From: Leptofilum sp965223285
GTDB taxonomy: Bacteria > Chloroflexota > Anaerolineae > Promineifilales > Promineifilaceae
Length of the DNA: 64,000 bases
Reading direction: 5' to 3'
NCBI RefSeq assembly: GCF_965223285.1
Contig: NZ_OZ244997.1
Location: forward strand, 558,001 to 622,000
In this document: in pieces, positions 42,821 through 50,059 of the stretch
How positions within the stretch are numbered: position 1 is the stretch's first letter
Layout of the letters: every line of letters begins with the position of its first letter
Position numbers and translations under genes: made by a program
The notes under the pieces: generated by a model
Databases searched by the model: none
What the model saw: the letters and a program-made list of their open reading frames with translations, nothing else
What the model was told of the DNA's origin: nothing

Positions 42821-43585
42821 ATGCGATTTCAAGATAAGGTTTGTGTCGTGACGGGTGGCGCAGCGGGGATTGGTCGGGCAACGGCCGTAAAATTTGCCGC
42901 CGAGGGAGCCACCGTCGCCTTTTGCGATCTTAACGAAGCAGAGGGGCAAGCGTTGGCCGCTGAATTGGGTGAGAAAGTGCACTTTACGGCCGTCAACGTC
43001 GCCGATCGGCAGGCGGTGCAAAGCTGGTTGGAAGAGGTGGTGGCAAGGGACGGCCGTATCGACATTCTCATCAACAACGCAGGCATCACCCGCGACGCCC
43101 AGTTAGTGAAGGTAAAAGATGGCGAACTGGTAAAGCAGATGGGCGAGGATGCCTTTGATCTGGTCATCAACGTCAACCTCAAGGGCGTGTTCAACTGCAC
43201 CCAGGCCGCTGCGCCGTTTATGATTAAGCAGGGCGGCGGGGTGATTCTCAACGCCTCCTCCGTGGTGGGCTTGGATGGCAATTTTGGGCAGACGAACTAT
43301 GTGGCTACGAAAGCGGCCGTTGTGGGCATGACCAAAACGTGGGCGCGGGAACTGGGCCGGTACGGCATTCGCGTCAACGCCATCGCCCCCGGCTTTATTG
43401 CTACCGAAATGGTCGCCAAAATGCCAGAAAAAGTGTTGGCAGGGATGCGCAGCCACACGCCAGTCGGCCGTCTTGGCCAGCCAGAAGACATCGCCAACGC
43501 CTACGCCTTCCTCGCCTCCGACGAAGCCAGCTTTATCTCCGGCACTGTCCTGCGCGTAGATGGCGGGATTGTGATTGGAACATAA
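42821..43585 (+). CDS. fabG: short-chain dehydrogenase, FabG-like 3-oxoacyl-ACP reductase
   Basis: 254 residues of the classical SDR family: cofactor loop VVTGGAAGIGRATAVKFAAE, the NADP-helix motif LINNAGITRDAQLVKV (NNAG), catalytic Ser in LNASSVVGLDGNFGQ, catalytic TyrxxxLys in NYVATKAAVVGM and the ending FISGTVLRVDGGIVIG, all FabG-like. It reduces 3-oxoacyl thioesters in fatty-acid or related synthesis. It opens a three-gene run (FabG, KAS III-like, acyl ligase), each parted by a dispersed repeat. AGGAGC precedes ATG 42821. Confidence 0.92.
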   Translation: MRFQDKVCVVTGGAAGIGRATAVKFAAEGATVAFCDLNEAEGQALAAELGEKVHFTAVNVADRQAVQSWLEEVVARDGRIDILINNAGITRDAQLVKVKDGELVKQMGEDAFDLVINVNLKGVFNCTQAAAPFMIKQGGGVILNASSVVGLDGNFGQTNYVATKAAVVGMTKTWARELGRYGIRVNAIAPGFIATEMVAKMPEKVLAGMRSHTPVGRLGQPEDIANAYAFLASDEASFISGTVLRVDGGIVIGT

Positions 43586-43586
43586 T

Positions 43587-43642
43587 GGAGATTAGAGATT
43601 GGAGACTGGAGATTAATCTCCAATTTTCAGTTTCCAATCTCC
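43587..43642. repeat. GGAGATTAGAGATTGG-type long inverted repeat
   Basis: GGAGATTAGAGATTGGAGAC with its continuation to 43614, and AATCTCC...CCAATCTCC (43615-43642), pair over most of their length. It fills the gap between fabG and the KAS III-like gene. Confidence 0.75.
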
Positions 43643-43651
43643 CAAAAAATT

Positions 43652-44650
43652 ATGAAAAGATACGCTCAAATTCTATCCACCGGCCGCTACGTGCCGGAGA
43701 AAGTGTTGACCAACGCCTATTTTGATGAACTTTTCCCTGAACGGGACATTGATGCCTGGCTAGTAAAAAACGTGGGCATCAAAGAGCGGCACATCATGGC
43801 TGAGGATGAAACCACCAGCGATTTGTGCCTACACGCCAGCCGCGAAGCGTTAGAACGTGCCAATCTGGCTCCTGAGGATGTTGATCTCATCATTGTGGCC
43901 ACGGATACCCCCGACTATTTTAGCCCAGCCACGGCCACCGTTTTGCAGCACAAAATTGGGGCAGTGAACGCGGGCACCTTTGATGTAAATTGCGCCTGTG
44001 CGGGCTGGGTGACGGCTTTGGAAACGGCCGTTCGCTTCGTCACCACCGACGACGAGACCAACAACGTGCTGGTCGTTGGCGCCTACGGCATGAGCCGCTT
44101 CGTGGATTACACCGACCACAAAACCTGCACCCTCTTTGCTGATGGCGCAGGGGCCGTGCTGGTTGGCGTAAGCGATAAACCCGGCTTTTTGGCAGGCAAG
44201 CGGCTGGCGCGTGGCAGCTTCTACGACGCGCTGGGCATCTACACGGGCGGCGTGGCCTGCCCTGTGACCCCTGCCGACGAAAACGGCGGCATCCCGCGTG
44301 TGCAGTTTGTCAAGCGCTTCCCCGCCACCTTCAACTCGGACAACTGGCCGCCGCTCATCAAAGGCACGGTGGAAAAAGCGGGGCTGACGCTGGACGAGAT
44401 TGACCATTACTACTTTACTCAGCTCAACCTGAACACCATCAAGCAAATCATGGAAATCCTGGAGCAGCCGCTGGAAAAAACGCACTGGATTATGGACAAG
44501 TGGGGCTACACGGGCTCCGCCTGCATCCCGATGGCGTTAGATGATGCTATTGAGCAGGGACGCGGCCCGAAACCGGGCGACAAGGTGCTGTTCATCGCCA
44601 GTGGTGGCGGCATTTCGATGGCCTGTAATGTGTGGGAATGGACTGTTTAA
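43652..44650 (+). CDS. KAS III (FabH)-like thiolase-fold enzyme lacking the His/Asn pair
   Basis: 332 residues with a full FabH-like thiolase fold: VPEKVLTNAYFDELFPERD, then GIKERHIMAEDETTSDL and the nucleophile segment DVNCACAGWV with Cys116. Where FabH has PHQAN this protein reads FTQLN, so the catalytic His is Thr256; where FabH has GNTSAAS it reads GYTGSAC, so the catalytic Asn is Tyr286. The decarboxylating condensation of FabH is therefore unlikely. Acyl transfer or a head-to-head condensation as in OleA-type or KAS III-like acyltransferases is possible. Neighbours (FabG-like reductase, acyl ligase) suggest a dedicated acyl pathway. Confidence 0.85.
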   Translation: MKRYAQILSTGRYVPEKVLTNAYFDELFPERDIDAWLVKNVGIKERHIMAEDETTSDLCLHASREALERANLAPEDVDLIIVATDTPDYFSPATATVLQHKIGAVNAGTFDVNCACAGWVTALETAVRFVTTDDETNNVLVVGAYGMSRFVDYTDHKTCTLFADGAGAVLVGVSDKPGFLAGKRLARGSFYDALGIYTGGVACPVTPADENGGIPRVQFVKRFPATFNSDNWPPLIKGTVEKAGLTLDEIDHYYFTQLNLNTIKQIMEILEQPLEKTHWIMDKWGYTGSACIPMALDDAIEQGRGPKPGDKVLFIASGGGISMACNVWEWTV

Positions 44651-44651
44651 C

Positions 44652-44719
44652 GGTAATCAGTATTCGGTAAGCTAGTAATCAGTTTTCAAACATTTTCAAC
44701 TGATTACTGAATACTGACC
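44652..44719. repeat. long inverted repeat, AATCAGTATTCGGTAA type
   Basis: GGTAATCAGTATTCGG... (44652-44684) and AACTGATTACTGAATACTGA (44698-44717) are imperfect complements. It resembles 12889-12925 and ends near the ribosome site of the ligase gene. Confidence 0.65.
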
Positions 44720-44734
44720 ACTGAGCGAGGAGCT

Positions 44735-46300
44735 ATGTACATCGGCGATTACCTGGGACGACGGGCGATTTATTCGCCAGATAAACTGGCGGTGGTGGAC
44801 GCGGGTGCGGAGGAATATGCGGGCAAGCAGCCGGAGCTGCGCCTGACGTATGCCCAAATGAATGCGCGGGCCAATCGGCTGGCAAACTGGCTGCAATCTG
44901 AGGCAGGGATTGGCCAGGGCGACCGCGTGGCAATTTTGGCGCGGGATGGCGTGGCGCATCTGGACACTTTTTTTGCCTGCGGCAAGCTGGGGGCTATCCA
45001 CACCGCGCTGAACTGGCGGCTGCATTGGCGCGAGCTGGCCGAAATTATGGCCAATACCACGCCCAAGCTGCTCATTTACTCAGATGAATTCAGCGAAGTA
45101 GTTAAGAATTTACAAAACGATGCCCAGGCAGCCTCGCTGACCCATTTTGTGCATGTGGAAGGCGAGGGTGTGTCCGGCAGCGTTTTGTTTGCCGAGGCGA
45201 TGGTGTCTGGAGCAGAAACAAGCGTCACGACTCCAACCCTCACGGAAGAAGACATTGCCGCTCTCATCTTCACGGGCGGCACGACGGGGCTGCCCAAAGC
45301 GGCACAGGTTTCGCACCGCATGATTGCCTGGAACACGCTCAACACCGTCATCCACGATTTGCACCACGACGATGTGTACCTGAACGTTTTCCCGCTGTTT
45401 CACACGGGCGGACTGTTTGTGTACACGCTGCCGCAGATTATTTTGGGCGGCACTGTTATTCTGGTGCGCCAGTTTGATCCGGCGCAGGTGCTGGATTTGA
45501 TTGCCCGTGAGCAGGTGACGGTTTTTGCAGGCGTGCCGACGATGTATCAGTTACTTACCCAGGCGACGAATTGGGAAACGGCCGTTCTCACCTCCCTCCG
45601 TTTTTGCACCAGCGGCGGCGCACCGCTGCCCGTACCGCTGGTAGAAAAATACACCCGCGAAAAGCAAATCAACTTCAAGCAAGGTTTTGGCATGACCGAA
45701 TTTGGTCCCGGCATTTTCGCCCTGGCCGCCGAAGATGCCATTCGCAAAGCGGGCAGCATTGGCCGCCCCAACTTTTACGTGGATGCCCGCATTGTGGACG
45801 ACAACAACCAGCCGCTCGGCCCCAACCAGATTGGTGAGCTGGTGCTCAAAGGCCCCAGTGCCTCTTCTGGCTACTTCAACAATCCAGAAGCCACCGCTGA
45901 GGCAATTGACGACGAGGGCTGGTTCCACACAGGCGATCTAGCCATTTACGATGAGGAGTGGTATTTCACCATCAAAGATCGCAAAAAGGATATGTACATC
46001 TCTGGCGGGGAAAACGCCTATCCGGCGGAGATTGAGAAAGTGCTGTACGCCCACCCCGATGTGCAGCTGTGTGCCGTGGTGGGCTTGCCAGACCCGAAGT
46101 GGGGGGAGGTGGGTCTGGCTTGCGTCGTACTCAAGCCGAAATCAACCACTGCTGCTGATGAGCTAATGCGGCAGATGCGGGACAATTTAGCGCCTTATAA
46201 AGTGCCGAAGCGCATCGAGGTTTTGTCAGAGTTGCCCATCTCCGGGGCGGGGAAAATCCTCAAGCGAGAGCTACAAGCGCGGTTCTCACAGCATGATTGA
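44735..46300 (+). CDS. AMP-forming acyl-CoA/acyl-acid ligase
   Basis: 521 residues of the ANL superfamily. Motifs in order: P-loop FTGGTTGLPKAAQVSHR (with Gly and Ala where YTSGTTGxPKG is usual), FPLFHTGGLFVYTLP, the adenine motif KQGFGMTEFGPG, GWFHTGDLAIYDEEWYF, the hinge KDRKKDMYISGGENAYPAE and the catalytic Lys in SGAGKILKREL. It activates a carboxylic acid, probably a fatty acid, with ATP and loads it on CoA or a carrier. GGAGGAGCT-like purines (GCGAGGAGCT) precede ATG 44735. It is the last gene of the FabG/KAS III-like/ligase run. Confidence 0.92.
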   Translation: MYIGDYLGRRAIYSPDKLAVVDAGAEEYAGKQPELRLTYAQMNARANRLANWLQSEAGIGQGDRVAILARDGVAHLDTFFACGKLGAIHTALNWRLHWRELAEIMANTTPKLLIYSDEFSEVVKNLQNDAQAASLTHFVHVEGEGVSGSVLFAEAMVSGAETSVTTPTLTEEDIAALIFTGGTTGLPKAAQVSHRMIAWNTLNTVIHDLHHDDVYLNVFPLFHTGGLFVYTLPQIILGGTVILVRQFDPAQVLDLIAREQVTVFAGVPTMYQLLTQATNWETAVLTSLRFCTSGGAPLPVPLVEKYTREKQINFKQGFGMTEFGPGIFALAAEDAIRKAGSIGRPNFYVDARIVDDNNQPLGPNQIGELVLKGPSASSGYFNNPEATAEAIDDEGWFHTGDLAIYDEEWYFTIKDRKKDMYISGGENAYPAEIEKVLYAHPDVQLCAVVGLPDPKWGEVGLACVVLKPKSTTAADELMRQMRDNLAPYKVPKRIEVLSELPISGAGKILKRELQARFSQHD

Positions 46301-46312
46301 TTGCAAAGTTGG

Positions 46313-46654
46313 CTATGGGGTGGCAACGGCCGTTTCCGGTTGAAATGCCAAAACGGTCATGGTGCCGTAGATAAAGGCCGCGATGCCCAAAACAATCGCA
46401 AAGCCAGCCAGGACGCGCTTGTACTTAGCGACTTGCTCAACGTCGGTCAGCACCACATACGCCCCCGCCAGGGCGTGCATCAGGACAAAAAACAAAAAAG
46501 CAATATCAATGCCCTTCCACAGTGGCTGCGCCATCCGGTCAATAATCCGGCTAAAGTCAATATGAAACGGTGGATAATGCACCACAATCATGTGAATTGT
46601 TAAAAAGACGATGAGGGCCACCGCACTAATTCGCTGCATCAAATAAACGCGCAT
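46313..46654 (-). CDS. sdhD: succinate dehydrogenase membrane anchor subunit (SdhD-like)
   Basis: 113 residues with three membrane helices. The pattern RISAVALIVFLTIHMIVVHY in helix 1 and IAFLFFVLMHALAGAYVVLTD in helix 2 carries His residues typical of heme b and quinone sites in Sdh anchors. Fourth gene of the minus-strand sdhABCD run. GGAGTAAGAA directly precedes ATG 46654. Calling it D rather than C is by position only; anchor subunits diverge quickly. A dispersed inverted repeat lies between it and sdhC. Confidence 0.82.
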   Translation of the reverse strand: MRVYLMQRISAVALIVFLTIHMIVVHYPPFHIDFSRIIDRMAQPLWKGIDIAFLFFVLMHALAGAYVVLTDVEQVAKYKRVLAGFAIVLGIAAFIYGTMTVLAFQPETAVATP

Positions 46655-46707
46655 TTCTTACTCCATTCTCAGTAAGTTGGTTATTGGTAAATCATGTTAC
46701 GCGGTCC

Positions 46708-46772
46708 AAGACTACAAAAGTCTTATTTTCTCCAGGGAGCGTCTCATTTGCAGCCAAGACTTTTGTAGTCTT
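46708..46772. repeat. inverted repeat, AAGACTACAAAAGTCTT arms
   Basis: AAGACTACAAAAGTCTT (46708-46724) and its exact complement AAGACTTTTGTAGTCTT (46756-46772) flank 31 bases. Each arm is itself a small hairpin. It sits inside the sdh operon between sdhC and sdhD. Confidence 0.85.
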
Positions 46773-46797
46773 CCCACTAATTACTATCCTATCGTCC

Positions 46798-47145
46798 CTA
46801 TCCTTCAAACATAAAAATAATCAGCGACACTGCGCCGGCGATAGTCACAATCACGAAGGTCACGAACATGGCATAGAACATGCTTTTACGGTACTCGGTG
46901 ATGTGAAAATAGTCCACAATGAGGATGCGAATGCCGTCGAAGCCGTGATAGACAACGGCCGCTAACAGCAGCACTTCCATCAGCTTGAAAAACGGTGTTT
47001 GCACGGTTGCCAATCGGGCATCAAACACCTCTGGCCCCTGGTTGATGGAGCCAATGACCCACATGTGTAGAAATAGGTAAATCACTAGTGCCACGCCAGA
47101 GATGCGGCGGAACAAAAAGCTGATGAATCCGGTGGTTTTGTACAT
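46798..47145 (-). CDS. sdhC: succinate dehydrogenase cytochrome b subunit (SdhC-like)
   Basis: 115 residues, three membrane helices. FLFRRISGVALVIYLFLHMW holds the RxSG motif and His of cytochrome b556 subunits, and AAVVYHGFDGIRILIVDYF holds the second family motif (H.xxGxRhlxxD). It anchors the flavoprotein and iron-sulfur subunits to the membrane and passes electrons to quinone. GGGAGTAAAAGC precedes ATG 47145. Confidence 0.92.
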   Translation of the reverse strand: MYKTTGFISFLFRRISGVALVIYLFLHMWVIGSINQGPEVFDARLATVQTPFFKLMEVLLLAAVVYHGFDGIRILIVDYFHITEYRKSMFYAMFVTFVIVTIAGAVSLIIFMFEG

Positions 47146-47176
47146 GCTTTTACTCCCAAAAACTTACTAACATCAA

Positions 47177-47228
47177 CCTCCGGGAGGTTTGGTTTACGGC
47201 CTTACAAATTAGCGAAACCTCCCGGAGG
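47177..47228. repeat. inverted repeat, CCTCCGGGAGGTTT arms, overlapping the sdhB end
   Basis: CCTCCGGGAGGTTT (47177-47190) and AAACCTCCCGGAGG (47215-47228) are exact complements. The right arm is translated as the last residues of SdhB, and the sdhB stop codon lies inside the element. Confidence 0.85.
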
Positions 47229-48026
47229 ATCGTTCAAAATCGGTTGCGCCAATTTTTGCTGCCTCTGCTGCCGTGTTTCTTCAAATTTGGCTCGCTTTTG
47301 CACCAGACCCCGCAGCGTTTCGATGGCCTTGGTGGGGTCTAATCCTTTGGGGCAGGCGTCTATGCAGTTGAAGATGGTGTGGCAGCGGAATACGCCATCT
47401 CCCTGGTCCAGATCGGCCAGCCGTTCGGCCGGAGTGCTGTCGCGGGGGTCCATCACGCGCAAAAACGATTTGAGTAAGGCGTGTGGACCAATATATTTTT
47501 TGTTGAAGGCGACGACGGTGCAGGCTGAGTAGCAGGCACCGCACATGATACATTTTTCGGCATCGTTAAGGGCGGCCACTTCCTCTGGCGAGACGCGAAA
47601 CTCTGTTTCGGGTACGTTGCCAGAGGAATCGGACGGCGGAATGAGCCACGGCTTGACGCGTAAATATTGCTGCCAGAAGGAGGTGCGGTCTACGACCAAA
47701 TCTTTGATGATGGGTAGGTAGGGCAACGGCCGTATCGTCACCTGACCCTTGCGATCTAAATGATTACGCAGCGGTTCGTGGCAGACCAGCACGTTGTGGC
47801 CGTTGATGTTCATGGCGCAGCTACCACAAATGGCGTGGCGGCAGGAACGCCGGTAGGTGACGCTACCATCTTGCTCTGCCTTGATACTTTCCAGCGCATC
47901 CAAAATTGTGGTATCTGGCGTCATCTGGACCGGGAAATCGGCCAGATAAGGCTTCTTGTCCACGTCTGGGTTAAACCGCTGCACGCGGACGGTGACTGTT
48001 TTTGAGGTTCCGTTAGCTGTTGTCAT
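47202..48026 (-). CDS. sdhB: succinate dehydrogenase iron-sulfur subunit
   Basis: 274 residues carrying three clusters: 2Fe-2S (SCRHAICGSCAMNINGHNVL with a following C), 4Fe-4S (CIMCGACYSAC) and 3Fe-4S (CHTIFNCIDACPKGLDPTKA). It passes electrons from the flavin of SdhA to quinone. The last residues (DPPGGFANL) come from a dispersed repeat overlapping the gene end, so the C-terminus is probably a recent extension. Nine bases separate it from sdhA; GGAAAGAAAG precedes ATG 48026. Confidence 0.95.
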   Translation of the reverse strand: MTTANGTSKTVTVRVQRFNPDVDKKPYLADFPVQMTPDTTILDALESIKAEQDGSVTYRRSCRHAICGSCAMNINGHNVLVCHEPLRNHLDRKGQVTIRPLPYLPIIKDLVVDRTSFWQQYLRVKPWLIPPSDSSGNVPETEFRVSPEEVAALNDAEKCIMCGACYSACTVVAFNKKYIGPHALLKSFLRVMDPRDSTPAERLADLDQGDGVFRCHTIFNCIDACPKGLDPTKAIETLRGLVQKRAKFEETRQQRQQKLAQPILNDPPGGFANL

Positions 48027-48035
48027 CTTTCTTTC

Positions 48036-49838
48036 CTAATACTTCCGTTCCTGTGGTGGGAAGCGATCCCAGAAAATGGTTACTGGTTTGTAGCTGAGGG
48101 CGGGACGGCCGTTTTCATCTTTGTGGGCCAGGGTGTGCTTCAGCCAATCATCGTCGTTTCGCTTGGGGAAGTCGGTGCGGCTGTGTGCGCCCCGGCTTTC
48201 TGTCCGTTCCAAGCCACCTTTGATGATCACCTCGCTGAAGGTCAGCAGATGTTCCGTTTCAATTGCCGCCAGCAAATCATTGTTAAACCGCTTGCTCTTG
48301 TCCATCACCCGCGCGTTGCGGAACCGTTTTTGCAGTTCGCTAACCTTTGCCGCAGCGCGTTCCATCCGCTCCTCACTGCGGAAAACACCCATATCTTTGG
48401 TCATCGTCTCTTTTAGTTCGTTGGCAATCAGTGCTACCGATTCCCGATTGCCGTTCACCGAACTGTCATCCAGGTAATGGGACAAGCGCGTCTGGTTGCT
48501 GGCGATGGGATTGTTGGAAACGTCGTGCAGTTTTGCGCCACCCAGCACGAAATCGGCAATGGTCTGCCCAGTGCGGCGGCCAAAGAGGGATGCTTCTAGC
48601 AGACTGTTCGTGCCTAACCGATTAGCCCCGTGAACGCTGACGCAAGCACATTCCCCGGCGGCAAAAAAGCCAACCAGCGGCGTGCCGTCTGCATCGGCAA
48701 TGACCTGGCCAGCGGCGTTGGTGGGGATGCCGCCCATACTGTAATGAGCGGTGGGCTGGATGGGTGCTGGCCCTTCGATGATGTCTACGCCGGCAAAGTT
48801 CAGGGCCAGTTCGCGCACCTGCGGCAGGCGGGACATGATCTTCTCGGCACCAAGATGGGTCATATCCAGATGAATGCCTTGCCCATCGGCACCCACGCCG
48901 CGTCCGGCCTCAATTTCGGTTTGCTCAGAGCGGCTCACTAGGTCGCGCGGCGCCAGCTCCATCTGGCCGGGGGCGTAATTTTCCATGAAGCGGTCGCCTT
49001 CTCGGTTGCGTAAGTAGCCGCCTTCACCTCGGCACGCTTCGCTCATGAGGATGCCTTTGCCGTACAGTCCGGTGGGATGGAACTGGACAAATTCCATGTC
49101 CATCAGCGGCACGCCTGCGTTGTAGGCAATAGCCACGCCGTCGCCGGTGTTGGCAGTGGCGTTGGAGGTGATTTTCCAGGCACGGCCGTAGCCACCCGTA
49201 CCAAACATCACCGCTTTGGCGCGCATCACATGAACTTCCCCTTTGATGATGTCCAGGGCCACTACGCCTCGGCAAACGTTGTCTTCAATGATCAGGTCGA
49301 GGCAGTACCATTCGGGATAAAATTGGACGCCGTGGCGCAACGCTTGTTCATGAATGGTGTGCAGCAGGACATGGCCGGTGTAGTCGGCTGAGTAGTTGGC
49401 GCGGGGAGAACTATGGCCGCCGAACCGTCGTTGGGCGATACGGCCGTCTTTCAACCGGCTAAAGACGCAGCCCATATGCTCATATTCGTAAATGATCTCC
49501 GGTGCTTCTTTCACCATAATTTCAATGGCGTCCTGGTCGCCCAGCCAATCTGACCCTTTCACCGTGTCGAACATATGCAGTTCCCAACTGTCCGGTGCTT
49601 CTGCTCCGGTGGGAACTGGCTCCAGCGGGCCGCGCGGCCCCGTGTCGGCCACTGGGCGCACGTTGCTTAAGGCGGCGGCAATGCCACCTTGCGCCGCGCC
49701 GCTGTGTGATCGCAGCGGGTGGATTTTGGACAAAACGCCAATATCTTTGACGCCCATTTTGCCCGCCGTCATGGCGGCCCAGGTGCCTGCCAACCCAGCA
49801 CCGACAATAATCACATCATGGGTAATTGCTTCTGCCAT
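48036..49838 (-). CDS. sdhA: succinate dehydrogenase flavoprotein subunit
   Basis: 600 residues. It oxidises succinate to fumarate in the TCA cycle. Visible are the FAD start DVIIVGAGLAGTWAA, the covalent-FAD motif RSHSGAAQGGIAAAL, DTVKGSDWLGDQDAI, the active-site HPTGLYGKGILMSEACRGEG, PTAHYSMGGIPTN and the Arg of the SdhA/FrdA C-part. Between LSN and SWELHMFD there is a roughly 20-residue Pro/Gly-rich insert (RPVADTGPRGPLEPVPTGAE) that common SdhA lack. The 221 bases before it toward the ABC-F gene hold only weak inverted repeats. First gene of sdhABCD. Confidence 0.96.
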   Translation of the reverse strand: MAEAITHDVIIVGAGLAGTWAAMTAGKMGVKDIGVLSKIHPLRSHSGAAQGGIAAALSNVRPVADTGPRGPLEPVPTGAEAPDSWELHMFDTVKGSDWLGDQDAIEIMVKEAPEIIYEYEHMGCVFSRLKDGRIAQRRFGGHSSPRANYSADYTGHVLLHTIHEQALRHGVQFYPEWYCLDLIIEDNVCRGVVALDIIKGEVHVMRAKAVMFGTGGYGRAWKITSNATANTGDGVAIAYNAGVPLMDMEFVQFHPTGLYGKGILMSEACRGEGGYLRNREGDRFMENYAPGQMELAPRDLVSRSEQTEIEAGRGVGADGQGIHLDMTHLGAEKIMSRLPQVRELALNFAGVDIIEGPAPIQPTAHYSMGGIPTNAAGQVIADADGTPLVGFFAAGECACVSVHGANRLGTNSLLEASLFGRRTGQTIADFVLGGAKLHDVSNNPIASNQTRLSHYLDDSSVNGNRESVALIANELKETMTKDMGVFRSEERMERAAAKVSELQKRFRNARVMDKSKRFNNDLLAAIETEHLLTFSEVIIKGGLERTESRGAHSRTDFPKRNDDDWLKHTLAHKDENGRPALSYKPVTIFWDRFPPQERKY

Positions 49839-50059
49839 GCGATTTCTATCCTCTTAAACTTTTTAGAAAAACAGTGATGGTTTGCTGCCTTAGCTGGATA
49901 AAAGGGAGGGTTTTGTTGTGCGCTAAGGGACAGCTAACTATAAATTCAGTCCCTATGTTCAGCTTTTAGGGGAAGATCGAACAGTGTCAGAGGTCACGTA
50001 TTGGCACTGACGATCTGCGGCCTATGGGGAAACTGTATGCAGTTGCAACGATATGCGGG

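Noticed and set aside
43850..44485. 211-codon minus-strand open frame opposite the KAS III-like gene
   Set aside because: Shadow of a real gene; no domain, no ribosome site, and the plus frame is full-length thiolase fold.
42821..46300. Complete OleABCD olefin pathway
   Set aside because: The SDR is FabG-like and short, no OleB-type hydrolase is next to it, and the ligase has ordinary acyl-CoA ligase motifs; only the general likeness is noted.
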